From: an uncultured Synechococcus sp.
Lineage (GTDB): Bacteria > Cyanobacteriota > Cyanobacteriia > PCC-6307 > Cyanobiaceae
Assembly (NCBI GenBank): GCA_937975655.1
Contig: CALJTZ010000231.1
Span: forward strand, 1-6,779
DNA: 6,779 nt
Direction: 5' to 3'
Both the position numbers and the translations under genes were made by a program. This document shows positions 1 to 6,360 of the stretch, piece after piece (position 1 is the stretch's first letter; every line of letters starts with the position of its first letter). Below the pieces are notes generated by a model. It searched no databases, was not told the DNA's origin, and worked only from the letters and a program-made list of their open reading frames with translations.

Positions 1-257
1 GTGAGGCACTCCACGATGCCGGGATGGGGGTGCAGTGGCACCCACTTCTGGCTGCCCTTGGCGGTTTTGTTGAAGGTGCGGGGCCGCCCCGGCAGGCTCA
101 CCACGTGGGCTTCCATGGCTCCCACCGCATCACAGGTGCGCAGGATCGCCGAGAGGTTGTGGGGTTTATCCACCTGCTCCAGCACCACCGTGAGGTCGCC
201 CATGCGGCGATTCAGCACGGCCTGGAGCCGCTCATAGCGACGGGGCAGCAGCGGCAT
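1..257 (-). CDS. trmH: TrmH-type tRNA (guanosine-2'-O-)-methyltransferase, 5' part only
   Basis: This is the N-terminal 85 codons of a SpoU/TrmH (SPOUT) methyltransferase, cut by the left edge of the window. Family members of this type transfer a methyl group from S-adenosylmethionine to the 2'-OH of G18 in the D-loop of tRNAs, in the cytoplasm. The protein begins MPLLPRRYERL. It contains the family's first motif, EQVDKPHNLSAILRTCDAVG at residues 27-46, where Asn34 and Arg40 match the conserved Asn and catalytic Arg of TrmH. The later SAM-binding trefoil-knot motifs lie outside the window. The ATG at 257 is chosen because the protein then starts as TrmH proteins do; a GGAG sits about 14 bases upstream, farther than ideal. 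It starts 25 bases after the stop of the FKBP-RTX gene on the same strand, so the two are probably co-transcribed. The family call is firm; the exact tRNA target is inferred. Confidence 0.9.
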   Translation of the reverse strand, partial: MPLLPRRYERLQAVLNRRMGDLTVVLEQVDKPHNLSAILRTCDAVGAMEAHVVSLPGRPRTFNKTAKGSQKWVPLHPHPGIVECL

Positions 258-282
258 GGGGACCCGACGTTCTCCAGGGCGG

Positions 283-1155
283 TTAGAACACCAGATTCGC
301 TGACGACAGGGACTTGGTTCCCGGGATCAGCACCTCCAGGTCGGCAAGGCCGTCGCCAGTGGCATCCAGCTGCAACAGGCCTGCGGCAAAGCGAACCTCG
401 CCGGAGCGGCCACTGAAGGCCGTTGAGCCAATGAACTGTCCGCCCGCGGCGAGGCTGCTCAGGTCCAGCCGGTCAGCCTTTTCAAAGCCCAGGATGCGGT
501 CCCTCTGTCCGTCAGCAGCGGCTGAATCCTCGGCCGCTGTGAACCGGTAGGTGTCTGTGCCCTTGCCGCCGATCAGAACGTCTGCTCCAGCGGCTCCGGT
601 GAGTTGGTCGTTTCCGCCAAGACCGATCAGCAGATCGGCCGTTGTGCCGCCCACCAGGGTGTCGCTGCGATCCAGGCCCACCTTGCTGCTCTCCAGCGTG
701 GCCAGCAGTGACTTGGTTAAGCCGATCGCCTTGGTCTGGATCCCCAGTTGTTCATAGGACGCGTATGTGGCTTGGTTGGCCCCCTGCGCCACCCTGCCGA
801 TCAGCTCCACTTGAAAGCGCAGGGGGGCATCGGGGGGAATGCTGGGGGGTGATCCCGCGCTGCCGTAGGCCAGTGCAGCAGGGATGGTGAGTTCAACCAC
901 TTCCCCGAGCCGGCGCTTGGCCAGGCCCTGATCCCAGCCGGCAATCACCTGGCCCGCACCCAGTTGAAAGCTGAACAGGGAACGATCAGCGCGAGGGGTG
1001 AAGGTGCTGAAGTCGTAGTTGGAGTCGAAGGGGGTGCCATCCAGGAGCTGCCCGGAGTACCACACACCAACGCGATCACCGTTCCCCACTTTGGGGCCCG
1101 TGGAACGTCGCAGTACGGACGTCGTCACCTTGGGCTGTCCCTTGGATTTGGCCAT
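283..1155 (-). CDS. FKBP-type prolyl isomerase fused to a serralysin-like RTX calcium-binding C-terminus
   Basis: The predicted protein has about 290 residues and two parts. Residues 14-121 form an FKBP peptidyl-prolyl cis-trans isomerase domain. Equivalents of the FKBP12 active-site residues are all present: Tyr33, Phe43-Asp44, Val70-Ile71, Trp74, Tyr97 in AYG, and Phe114. After a linker, residues 169-204 hold four in-register RTX nonapeptides (GGTTADLLI, GLGGNDQLT, GAAGADVLI, GGKGTDTYR). The rest resembles the C-terminus of serralysin-type exported proteins: DRILGF, then RLDLSSL, FSGRSGEVRF, DATGDGLADLEV and a hydrophobic end ANLVF. There is no signal peptide. RTX proteins of this kind leave the cell by type I secretion using an uncleaved C-terminal signal, so a calcium-dependent secreted foldase is a reasonable inference. 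No transporter gene is nearby. The start is uncertain: I prefer the ATG at 1155 (MAKSKGQPKV); a GTG at 1203 would add 16 residues and has a GGGAGGA directly against it, too close to act as its ribosome site. Confidence 0.85.
   Translation of the reverse strand: MAKSKGQPKVTTSVLRRSTGPKVGNGDRVGVWYSGQLLDGTPFDSNYDFSTFTPRADRSLFSFQLGAGQVIAGWDQGLAKRRLGEVVELTIPAALAYGSAGSPPSIPPDAPLRFQVELIGRVAQGANQATYASYEQLGIQTKAIGLTKSLLATLESSKVGLDRSDTLVGGTTADLLIGLGGNDQLTGAAGADVLIGGKGTDTYRFTAAEDSAAADGQRDRILGFEKADRLDLSSLAAGGQFIGSTAFSGRSGEVRFAAGLLQLDATGDGLADLEVLIPGTKSLSSANLVF
544..651 (-). repeat. Four tandem RTX nonapeptide repeats within the FKBP-RTX gene
   Basis: These 108 bases encode four consecutive nine-residue units following GGxGxDxLx: GGTTADLLI, GLGGNDQLT, GAAGADVLI and GGKGTDTYR. 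The Asp at position 6 of each unit, and the Gly residues, are the usual calcium ligands and turn formers of a parallel beta-roll. Four units is short but enough for a small roll. The DNA itself is not an obvious tandem repeat; the periodicity is in the protein. Confidence 0.85.
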
Positions 1156-1564
1156 GGTGTGTGTTGAGCTGGGGCTCAAACTAGTGGCAGATTTGAGTCC
1201 CACTCCTCCCGGCCGTGCTGCGTTTGATCAGCGGGTATGGCGCATGGTGGAGTGCATCCCCTCTGGTCAGTTGGCCACCTACGGCCAGATCGCGGAGTTG
1301 ATCGGGGCCTATGGCTGTGCCCGGCAGGTGGGCTGGGCCCTGCGGCGGCTCTCCCTGCCCTCCCCGGTGCCCTGGCACCGGGTGGTGAATGCCCAGGGCC
1401 GCATCGCCATGAGCCTGAGCCGGGAGGGCTCCGATTGGATCCAGCGTGAGCTGTTGATCGCCGAGGGCATCCCGGTTGACGCCCAGGGCCGGCTGCCGCT
1501 GGCGCGATACCGCTGGTTGCCAATGGCAACCCCAGGTGGCGTTGGCTGCGGAGCTGCCTCTTGA
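1154..1564 (+). CDS. Alkyltransferase-like (ATL) protein, MGMT family without the acceptor cysteine
   Basis: The protein has up to 136 residues and is a single MGMT/Ogt-type DNA-binding domain. It has the family's order of motifs: FDQRVWRMVECIPSGQLATYGQIAELI (about residues 24-50), the Arg-finger segment CARQVGWALRR with Arg57, then PWHRVVNAQGRI. Active methyltransferases have PCHRV; here Trp74 replaces the Cys, the hallmark of ATL proteins such as E. coli YbaZ. ATL proteins bind O6-alkylguanine, flip it out and hand the lesion to nucleotide excision repair rather than repairing it themselves. The start is unclear. ATG 1154 overlaps the divergent FKBP-RTX start by two bases, while GTG 1184 or TTG 1193 would give the short N-terminus usual for the family and a small gap. 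The TGA stop lies inside a strong inverted repeat. No uvr gene is in the window. Confidence 0.88.
   Translation: MVCVELGLKLVADLSPTPPGRAAFDQRVWRMVECIPSGQLATYGQIAELIGAYGCARQVGWALRRLSLPSPVPWHRVVNAQGRIAMSLSREGSDWIQRELLIAEGIPVDAQGRLPLARYRWLPMATPGGVGCGAAS
1164..1179. repeat. Short inverted repeat between the divergent FKBP-RTX and ATL starts
   Basis: TTGAGC and GCTCAA flank a TGGG loop, giving a perfect 6-bp-arm palindrome. It lies between the preferred FKBP-RTX start on the minus strand and the downstream candidate starts (GTG 1184, TTG 1193) of the ATL gene. It could be an operator shared by the divergent pair or a small 5'-leader hairpin. A 6-bp match in GC-rich DNA can also arise by chance. 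Confidence 0.35.
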
Positions 1565-1591
1565 AATCTGTACAGGCTGTACAGATTTCAA
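1561..1591. terminator. Perfect 14-bp-arm inverted repeat at the ATL stop; hairpin terminator or operator
   Basis: TTGAAATCTGTACA is followed by GGC and then its exact reverse complement TGTACAGATTTCAA. The ATL stop codon (TGA, 1562-1564) is inside the left arm. Such a stable hairpin right after a stop codon suggests transcription termination, but no T-run follows on either strand, so it is not a classical intrinsic terminator. The core TGTACA-GGC-TGTACA also resembles a dimeric repressor site. The palindrome is certain; its role is not. Confidence 0.6.
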
Positions 1592-1671
1592 GAGAAGGTT
1601 TGGGTGAGTGCACCTCACTCGCCAATCTTCAATGTCCCGCCGCTGGCGACCTTGGCTTTCTGTGGCGCTAG
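1592..1671. other. Intergenic leader between the ATL gene and rsmB
   Basis: About 80 bases separate the hairpin from the furthest upstream rsmB start. The stretch is less GC-rich than the genes and presumably holds the rsmB promoter, but I see no convincing -35/-10 pair and no recognised small RNA. If rsmB really starts at GTG 1747, this leader is about 75 bases longer. Confidence 0.4.
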
Positions 1672-3054
1672 TTGTGGAGCACTGCGCTGGGCCTCCGATT
1701 GATTGCCTCTGTCCCGAGTGAGTTTCACGCCGCTGGTGGCGCATCCGTGGGTCTGGGGCCGCGGCAGCTGGCCTGGCAGGTGCTGCAGGCCGTGGCGGCC
1801 GGGGCCTATGCCGATGGTGCCCTGGAGCGTGAGCTGGGCCGGATGGAGCTCTCAGCGGCGGATCGGGGCCTGGCCACGGAGCTGGCCTATGGGGCGATTC
1901 GCCAGCGGCGCCTGCTCGATGCCTGGTTGGATCTGTTGGGCAAGGTGCCGGCCCAGAAGCAGCCGCCCAAGCTGCGCTGGTTGCTGCATCTGGGTCTCTA
2001 CCAGCTGCTCGCCAGTGATCGCATCCCCGCCTCCGCGGCGGTGAGCACCACGGTGGAGCTGGCCAAGCGGGGCGGCCTGGCCAAGCTGGCCCCCGTGGTG
2101 AATGGCCTGCTGCGGGCCTGTTTACGTCGGTTGGAGGCCGGGGATCCTCTGCCCATGCCCCAGGATCCAGCTGCAGCCCTGGGGGTGAGCCAGTCGCTGC
2201 CCCAATGGCTGGCGCAGGATCTGCTGCAGTGGCTGCCCGCGGATCAGGCCGAGGCCTTTGGGCGAGCCTGCAACAGCCCCCCGTCTCTGGATCTGCGGGT
2301 GAACCGCTTGCGCAGTAGCCGGGAGGCTGTGCTTCAGGCCCTGGCGGCGGCCGGTGTGGCGGCCGAGCCGATCGAGCAGCTGCCCATGGGGATCAGCCTC
2401 ACGGGTCGCAGCGGCGATCTGCGCCAGTTGCCGGGCTACGCGCAGGGACACTGGTGCGTGCAGGACCGGGCTGCTCAGCGCATTGCCCCGCTGCTGGATC
2501 CGCAGCCAGGGGAGCGCATCCTCGATGCCTGCGCAGCCCCGGGCGGCAAGAGCACCCATCTGGCCGAGCTGATGAACAACGAGGGCACCGTGCTGGCCCT
2601 GGATCGGGCCGAAGCCCGGCTGCGGCGGGTCGACCGCAACAGCGAGCGGCTGGGGCTCACCTGCATTCAGCCCCGCCACGGCGATGCCGCCACCCTGGTG
2701 GAGCGCATGCCGGAGTGGCGGGGCAGCTTTGATCGCATCCTGGTGGATGCGCCCTGTTCAGGCCTGGGCACCCTGGCGCGCCATGCCGATGCCCGCTGGC
2801 GGATCGAGCCGGCGGGCATCGATGGGCTGGTGCTGTTGCAGCGGCAGCTGCTGGAGGGGTTGCGGCCTCTGCTCAAGCCAGGTGGGCGGCTGGTGTATGC
2901 CACCTGCACGGTGCATCCCCGTGAAAACAGCGATGTGATCGCCGCGTTCCTGGCGGACCATCCCAGCTGGACCCTGCTGGAGAGCTGGCAGCTCTGGCCG
3001 GGATCCTCGTCGGGAGGTGATGGCTTTTTTGCGGCGGCCTTGGCGGCGGCTTAG
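1672..3054 (+). CDS. rsmB: 16S rRNA cytosine(967)-C5-methyltransferase RsmB (Sun/Fmu family)
   Basis: RsmB methylates C5 of C967 in 16S rRNA, using S-adenosylmethionine, in the cytoplasm. The predicted 460 residues have the family's two parts. An N-terminal NusB-like helical RNA-binding domain covers about residues 30-160. The Rossmann-fold methyltransferase domain lies in the C-terminal half. Visible motifs are the SAM loop DACAAPGGKSTHLAE (285-299), acidic Asp311, VDAPCSGLGTL (359-367) with Cys362, and YATCTVHPRENSDV (409-422), where Cys412 is the expected nucleophile. The ending GDGFFAAAL is typical. The longest frame starts at TTG 1672; family members usually begin just before RQLAWQVL. 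A GTG at 1747, with GGTGG about 8 bases upstream, is therefore a good alternative that would give about 435 residues. The gene is the second on this strand after the ATL gene. Its TAG stop overlaps the stop codon of the convergent penicillin-binding protein gene. Confidence 0.93.
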   Translation: MWSTALGLRLIASVPSEFHAAGGASVGLGPRQLAWQVLQAVAAGAYADGALERELGRMELSAADRGLATELAYGAIRQRRLLDAWLDLLGKVPAQKQPPKLRWLLHLGLYQLLASDRIPASAAVSTTVELAKRGGLAKLAPVVNGLLRACLRRLEAGDPLPMPQDPAAALGVSQSLPQWLAQDLLQWLPADQAEAFGRACNSPPSLDLRVNRLRSSREAVLQALAAAGVAAEPIEQLPMGISLTGRSGDLRQLPGYAQGHWCVQDRAAQRIAPLLDPQPGERILDACAAPGGKSTHLAELMNNEGTVLALDRAEARLRRVDRNSERLGLTCIQPRHGDAATLVERMPEWRGSFDRILVDAPCSGLGTLARHADARWRIEPAGIDGLVLLQRQLLEGLRPLLKPGGRLVYATCTVHPRENSDVIAAFLADHPSWTLLESWQLWPGSSSGGDGFFAAALAAA

Positions 3055-5147
3055 GGCAGCGGGGGTGGCGGCGCTACGGGCGGCGGCGGTGCTGGCGGGG
3101 CCGCCACCGGTGCGGGCGGGGGCGTTGCTGGCGTTGTCGGTGCCGACTCCACGGGTGCGGGCTTTGCGGCGCTCGGTGGCGTGGCAGGGGTGCTGCCGTC
3201 CGCCGGTGCGGTGGGCTCTCTCCACGCGCCGGAGTCGGGCGGCTGCCACTGCGATTCGTTGGGCCGGCGGGTGTCGGCTTCGGGGTTGGCCCAGCTCCGG
3301 CCCTGGGGCTTGAGCGTCAGGGGGTTGAACTTACCGGTGAGCACGGGCTTGGGCGGGAACTGCCGCACGGGCAGGTCTTTGGTGATCGGTGCCATGTAGG
3401 CCTGCCAGGCCACTACGGCTGCGGCGCTGGTGCTGTTGGTGGTGCGGTTGTTGTCGTACCCCAGCCACAGGGCGGTGGTGAGTTGGGGGATCGAGCCGAT
3501 GAACCACAGGTCGCGCCCCCCCTCGGAGGTGCCGGTTTTGCCGGCCACGGGGCGGTTGGGGAGGTAAGCCCCCGTGGCGGTGCCACCCCGCACCACCTGC
3601 TCCAACATCCACAGCATCGCGTCGGCGATGTCGCTGGGCACCACCCGGCGGCCCGTATCGCCATCCACGCGCCGGCTCCACAGCAGTTCACCGTTGGGGC
3701 CAAGGATGTCCTCGAATGGGGTGGGTTTCACATACACGCCCCGATTCGTGATGGCGGCGTAGGCCGCTGCCATGTCCAGCACCGTCTGCTCGGTGGCTCC
3801 CACCGCCAGGGGGTAGAAGCGCCCAAGCTCGCGGCTGATGCCAAGGCTCTTGGCGGTGGCGATCACCTTGTCGAAGCCCAGCTTCTGCAGCAGATCCACG
3901 GCCACGGTGTTGAGCGAGTTCTGCAGCGCCACCCACATGGGCACGCTGCCCATGTACCGCCCTCCGAAGTTCTTGGGGCAGTAGCCGGCGAAACAGCGGG
4001 CGGCGTCCCGCACGATGTCTTCGGGCTTCATGCCCTCCTTCAGGGCCGTGAGATACACGAACAACTTGAAGGTGGAACCGGGGGAGCGCAGGGCCTGCAC
4101 GGCCCGGTTGAACTGGCTGGTTTCGAAGTCATTGCCGCCCACCATGGCCCGCACCAGCCCGGTGCCCGGCTCCATGGACACGATGGCGCCTTCCATGTCG
4201 CCTGGGGCGAAGGCATTGATGGTGTTCTGGGCCTGCTCCTGCCAGCTGAGATTGAGGCTGGTGCGGATGGTGAGGCCGCCCACCTCTAGTTCCTCAGGGC
4301 TCAGCACCTTCGGCAGCTCCTGGGCCACCCAGCTGGTGAAGTAGGGGGCGCGGCTGGTCCAATACTTCGGTTCCGCTGGTTTCAGCTCCAGGGGCGCGGC
4401 ATTGGCCTGCTCCTGTTGGAGATCGTCGATGAAGCCGGCTTCGCGCATGCGGCGCAGCACCGTGGCCCGGCGCTCCAGCGCCAGATCGGGGTTCACCAGC
4501 GGGGAATACACCGAGGGCGCCGGCGGCAGCCCGGCGATCAGGGCCGCCTCCGGCAGGGTGAGCTGGGCCGGTGTCTTGGAGAAATAGATCCAGGCGGCAT
4601 CGGCTACGCCGTAGGCGCTGGAGCCCAGGTACACAACATTGAGGTATTCCTCAAGGATCTGTTGCTTGCTGAGCTGCCGTTCCAGCTTTCCGGCCAGGGC
4701 CGCCTCCTTTAGCTTGCGGATGATGGTGCGGTCCTGGCTCAGGAACACCGTGCGGGCCAGCTGCTGGGTGATCGTGCTGGCGCCCTCCTCCACGGAGCCC
4801 TGGCGGAGGTTTCGCAGCATCGCCCGGGCAATCCCGGTGGGATCGATGCCGTCATGTTGATAAAAGCGGCGATCTTCGGCGGCGATGAAGGCCCGCTCCA
4901 CCAGCTGGGGCATCTGGCCACTGGCCACCTTGTCGCGGGTGGCGGGGCCCAGCTTCTGAATCACCTGGCCATCGGCCGAGAGCACCGTCACGGTGCCCGG
5001 CCGGTTGTAAGCCTTCAAGCGCCGCACATTGGGGAGCAGGGCATCGCTTCCCTGCACCAGCAACAACTGAGCCCCGGCCACAACGGCACCCGCGCCTGCA
5101 CCGATCAGGCCTGCGATCAGCAGATGGCGGCGGCGCCGTTGTTTCAC
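3051..5147 (-). CDS. Class A penicillin-binding protein (PBP1A-type transglycosylase/transpeptidase)
   Basis: This bifunctional enzyme polymerises lipid II into glycan strands and cross-links the peptides, on the outer face of the cytoplasmic membrane. The 698 residues start with a positively charged KQRRRRH and one membrane anchor (about 9-31). The GT51 glycosyltransferase domain follows, with EDRRFYQHDG (catalytic Glu91), GASTITQQLARTVFL (122-136), RKLKEAALAGKLE and ILEEYLN. The transpeptidase domain has STFK (nucleophile Ser358, Lys361), SLN (411-413) and KTGTS (537-541), so both activities look intact. From about residue 642 to the end it is a Pro/Ala-rich low-complexity tail, unlike the folded accessory domains of some PBPs. 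Translation starts at GTG 5147, which overlaps the chlG stop as GTGA with no separate Shine-Dalgarno, suggesting coupling to chlG. Its TAA overlaps the rsmB stop. Which of the several cyanobacterial class A PBPs it corresponds to cannot be told from here. Confidence 0.93.
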   Translation of the reverse strand: MKQRRRRHLLIAGLIGAGAGAVVAGAQLLLVQGSDALLPNVRRLKAYNRPGTVTVLSADGQVIQKLGPATRDKVASGQMPQLVERAFIAAEDRRFYQHDGIDPTGIARAMLRNLRQGSVEEGASTITQQLARTVFLSQDRTIIRKLKEAALAGKLERQLSKQQILEEYLNVVYLGSSAYGVADAAWIYFSKTPAQLTLPEAALIAGLPPAPSVYSPLVNPDLALERRATVLRRMREAGFIDDLQQEQANAAPLELKPAEPKYWTSRAPYFTSWVAQELPKVLSPEELEVGGLTIRTSLNLSWQEQAQNTINAFAPGDMEGAIVSMEPGTGLVRAMVGGNDFETSQFNRAVQALRSPGSTFKLFVYLTALKEGMKPEDIVRDAARCFAGYCPKNFGGRYMGSVPMWVALQNSLNTVAVDLLQKLGFDKVIATAKSLGISRELGRFYPLAVGATEQTVLDMAAAYAAITNRGVYVKPTPFEDILGPNGELLWSRRVDGDTGRRVVPSDIADAMLWMLEQVVRGGTATGAYLPNRPVAGKTGTSEGGRDLWFIGSIPQLTTALWLGYDNNRTTNSTSAAAVVAWQAYMAPITKDLPVRQFPPKPVLTGKFNPLTLKPQGRSWANPEADTRRPNESQWQPPDSGAWREPTAPADGSTPATPPSAAKPAPVESAPTTPATPPPAPVAAPPAPPPPVAPPPPLP
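3054..3224 (-). repeat. Low-complexity Pro/Ala-rich coding segment (PBP C-terminal tail)
   Basis: The last 57 codons of the penicillin-binding protein encode mostly Pro and Ala with some Thr and Ser, ending in runs such as PPAPPPPVAPPPPLP. On the plus strand this is a strongly G-rich, C-poor stretch. It is probably a disordered periplasmic tail that may reach into or across the peptidoglycan; no folded domain is visible. Confidence 0.7.
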
Positions 5148-6151
5148 ATCGTCAGGGGCAAGGCGGCTGCGGACGCCACCAAGTCACTGTGGCCAATGGC
5201 TAGGGCTGTCACGAGCATCCCGAGCACCAGGAAGGGCTGGGCGCTCGCCTGGTACTTCACGTCGAAGGCAACGGGATCCCGCAGCAGCCAGATGTCCTGA
5301 AAAGTGATTTGGGGAATGATCAACAGCACCAGCAGCACCGCGGCGAAATGCTGGCCGATGGCGATCAGAACGGCAACCATGGCGAGCTGGAAAAGATCGA
5401 TCATTCCGGCACTGATCCAGCTTGCTTTCTGAATGCCGAAGGCCACCGGCAGGCTCTGCAGCCCCAGGGCCCGATCCCCTTCCACGCTCTTGAAGTCGTT
5501 CACCACAGCGATCCCCAGGCCCGCCAGGGAGTAGGCCAGGGTCAGCAGAGCCGTGGTCCAGGTGAGCTGGCCGAACAGGGCCTGGCCGGCCCACCAGGGC
5601 AGGGCGATGTAGCTGGCGCCGAGGGCGTAATTCCCCAGCCAGCCGTTCTGTTTGAGCTTCAGGGGTGGCGCGGAGTAGATGAAGCTCACGAAGGAGCCCC
5701 CCAGGGCCAGCAGGAACAGCACCGGCGTGGCGTGGCCGGCCCAGAGATCGAGGCCGTAGGCCACCCCCAGGCCCGCCACTAGCAGCACCCAGATCTGAAT
5801 CTTCACCTGCCAGAGCGGGATGGCACCGGAGGGAATCGGACGGTAGGGCTCGTTGATCGCGTCGATCTCGCGGTCGTAGTAGTCGTTGATGGTCTGGGTG
5901 TAGCCCGCCAGCAGGGGGCCGCTCATCAGCATGCAGGCGATCGAAGCGCCCACTTCCGGCAGGGTCCAGTGGAAGTTGCCCGAGGCCGCAGCACCGCAGA
6001 GCACCCCCCAGATCAGAGGGATCCAGGTAACGGGCTTCATCAGCTGAAGCCGGATCTTCCAGATGTTGGAGGTGCCGCTGGCACCCTTCATGCCCAGCAG
6101 CTGCCGGGCCCCACCCCCCGAGGTGGCGGTGGGATTGGGGGAATCGCTCAC
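5144..6151 (-). CDS. chlG: Chlorophyll synthase ChlG (UbiA prenyltransferase family)
   Basis: ChlG joins chlorophyllide a to phytyl or geranylgeranyl diphosphate, the last step of chlorophyll a synthesis, in the photosynthetic membrane. The protein has 335 residues, with a short polar N-terminus and then about eight or nine hydrophobic segments. The first Asp-rich prenyl-diphosphate/Mg motif is NDYYDREIDAINEPYRPIPSG (residues 89-109). The second is NDFKSVEGDRALGLQSLPVAFG (218-239). IYSAPPLKLKQNGWLGN (158-174) and the Trp pair in YIALPWWAGQ also fit ChlG rather than other UbiA enzymes. The start is GTG 6151, sharing GTGA with the stop of the upstream petP-like gene; the stop (5144-5146) in turn overlaps the start of the penicillin-binding protein. 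The gene therefore sits in the middle of a three-gene, tightly coupled cluster. Confidence 0.96.
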   Translation of the reverse strand: MSDSPNPTATSGGGARQLLGMKGASGTSNIWKIRLQLMKPVTWIPLIWGVLCGAAASGNFHWTLPEVGASIACMLMSGPLLAGYTQTINDYYDREIDAINEPYRPIPSGAIPLWQVKIQIWVLLVAGLGVAYGLDLWAGHATPVLFLLALGGSFVSFIYSAPPLKLKQNGWLGNYALGASYIALPWWAGQALFGQLTWTTALLTLAYSLAGLGIAVVNDFKSVEGDRALGLQSLPVAFGIQKASWISAGMIDLFQLAMVAVLIAIGQHFAAVLLVLLIIPQITFQDIWLLRDPVAFDVKYQASAQPFLVLGMLVTALAIGHSDLVASAAALPLTM

Positions 6152-6360
6152 GCTGCGGTGATCTCGTCGTCGAAGAACCAGGTGGTGGTGCCGTTGGCCA
6201 GTTCCACCACCACGCCGATGCCCTTGCCGTCGGTCACCTTGAAATCCTTCACCGTGCCGGTGGCGTCGGCCTGGAGGGCCGAAACCAGATCAGCGGGGAT
6301 GCGGTCACGAACCCGGGTGACCCGCACCTTCGAGCCGATGGTGATGGCAGCCTGGGACAT
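6148..6360 (-). CDS. petP: Small PetP-like protein (DUF2862, cytochrome b6f-associated)
   Basis: The 70-residue protein resembles the cyanobacterial and red-algal PetP/DUF2862 family. Proteins of this family associate with the cytochrome b6f complex on the cytoplasmic side and have an SH3-like barrel fold. Visible hallmarks are an N-terminal basic strand GSKVRVTRVRDRIP, then GTVKDFKVTDGKGIGVVVEL and the ending TTWFFDDEI. It has no membrane segment and no signal peptide. It is the first gene of the petP-chlG-PBP cluster and starts at ATG 6360 without an obvious Shine-Dalgarno sequence. It is divergent from the hisF start, with 56 bases between the two ATGs. The family assignment rests on recalled motif similarity; its function in this organism is inferred from the family. 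Confidence 0.85.
   Translation of the reverse strand: MSQAAITIGSKVRVTRVRDRIPADLVSALQADATGTVKDFKVTDGKGIGVVVELANGTTTWFFDDEITAA

Noticed and set aside
1604..1618. Small inverted repeat GTGAG...CTCAC downstream of the large palindrome
   Set aside because: The arms are only 5 bases and can be paired in two overlapping registers, which is expected by chance in such sequence.
1181..1744. A 187-codon minus-strand open frame across the ATL gene and the rsmB leader
   Set aside because: It lies antisense to a recognisable ATL protein, has shadow-type composition (Arg, Gly, Pro, His rich), and crosses the palindrome and intergenic region.
2122..2679. A 185-codon minus-strand open frame inside rsmB
   Set aside because: It is antisense to the methyltransferase core, including the SAM motif, with no domain signature of its own.
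3483..4289. A 268-codon plus-strand open frame opposite the penicillin-binding protein
   Set aside because: It is antisense to the strongly conserved transpeptidase domain, is rich in His and Gly as expected for a shadow of GC-rich coding DNA, and shows no recognisable motif.
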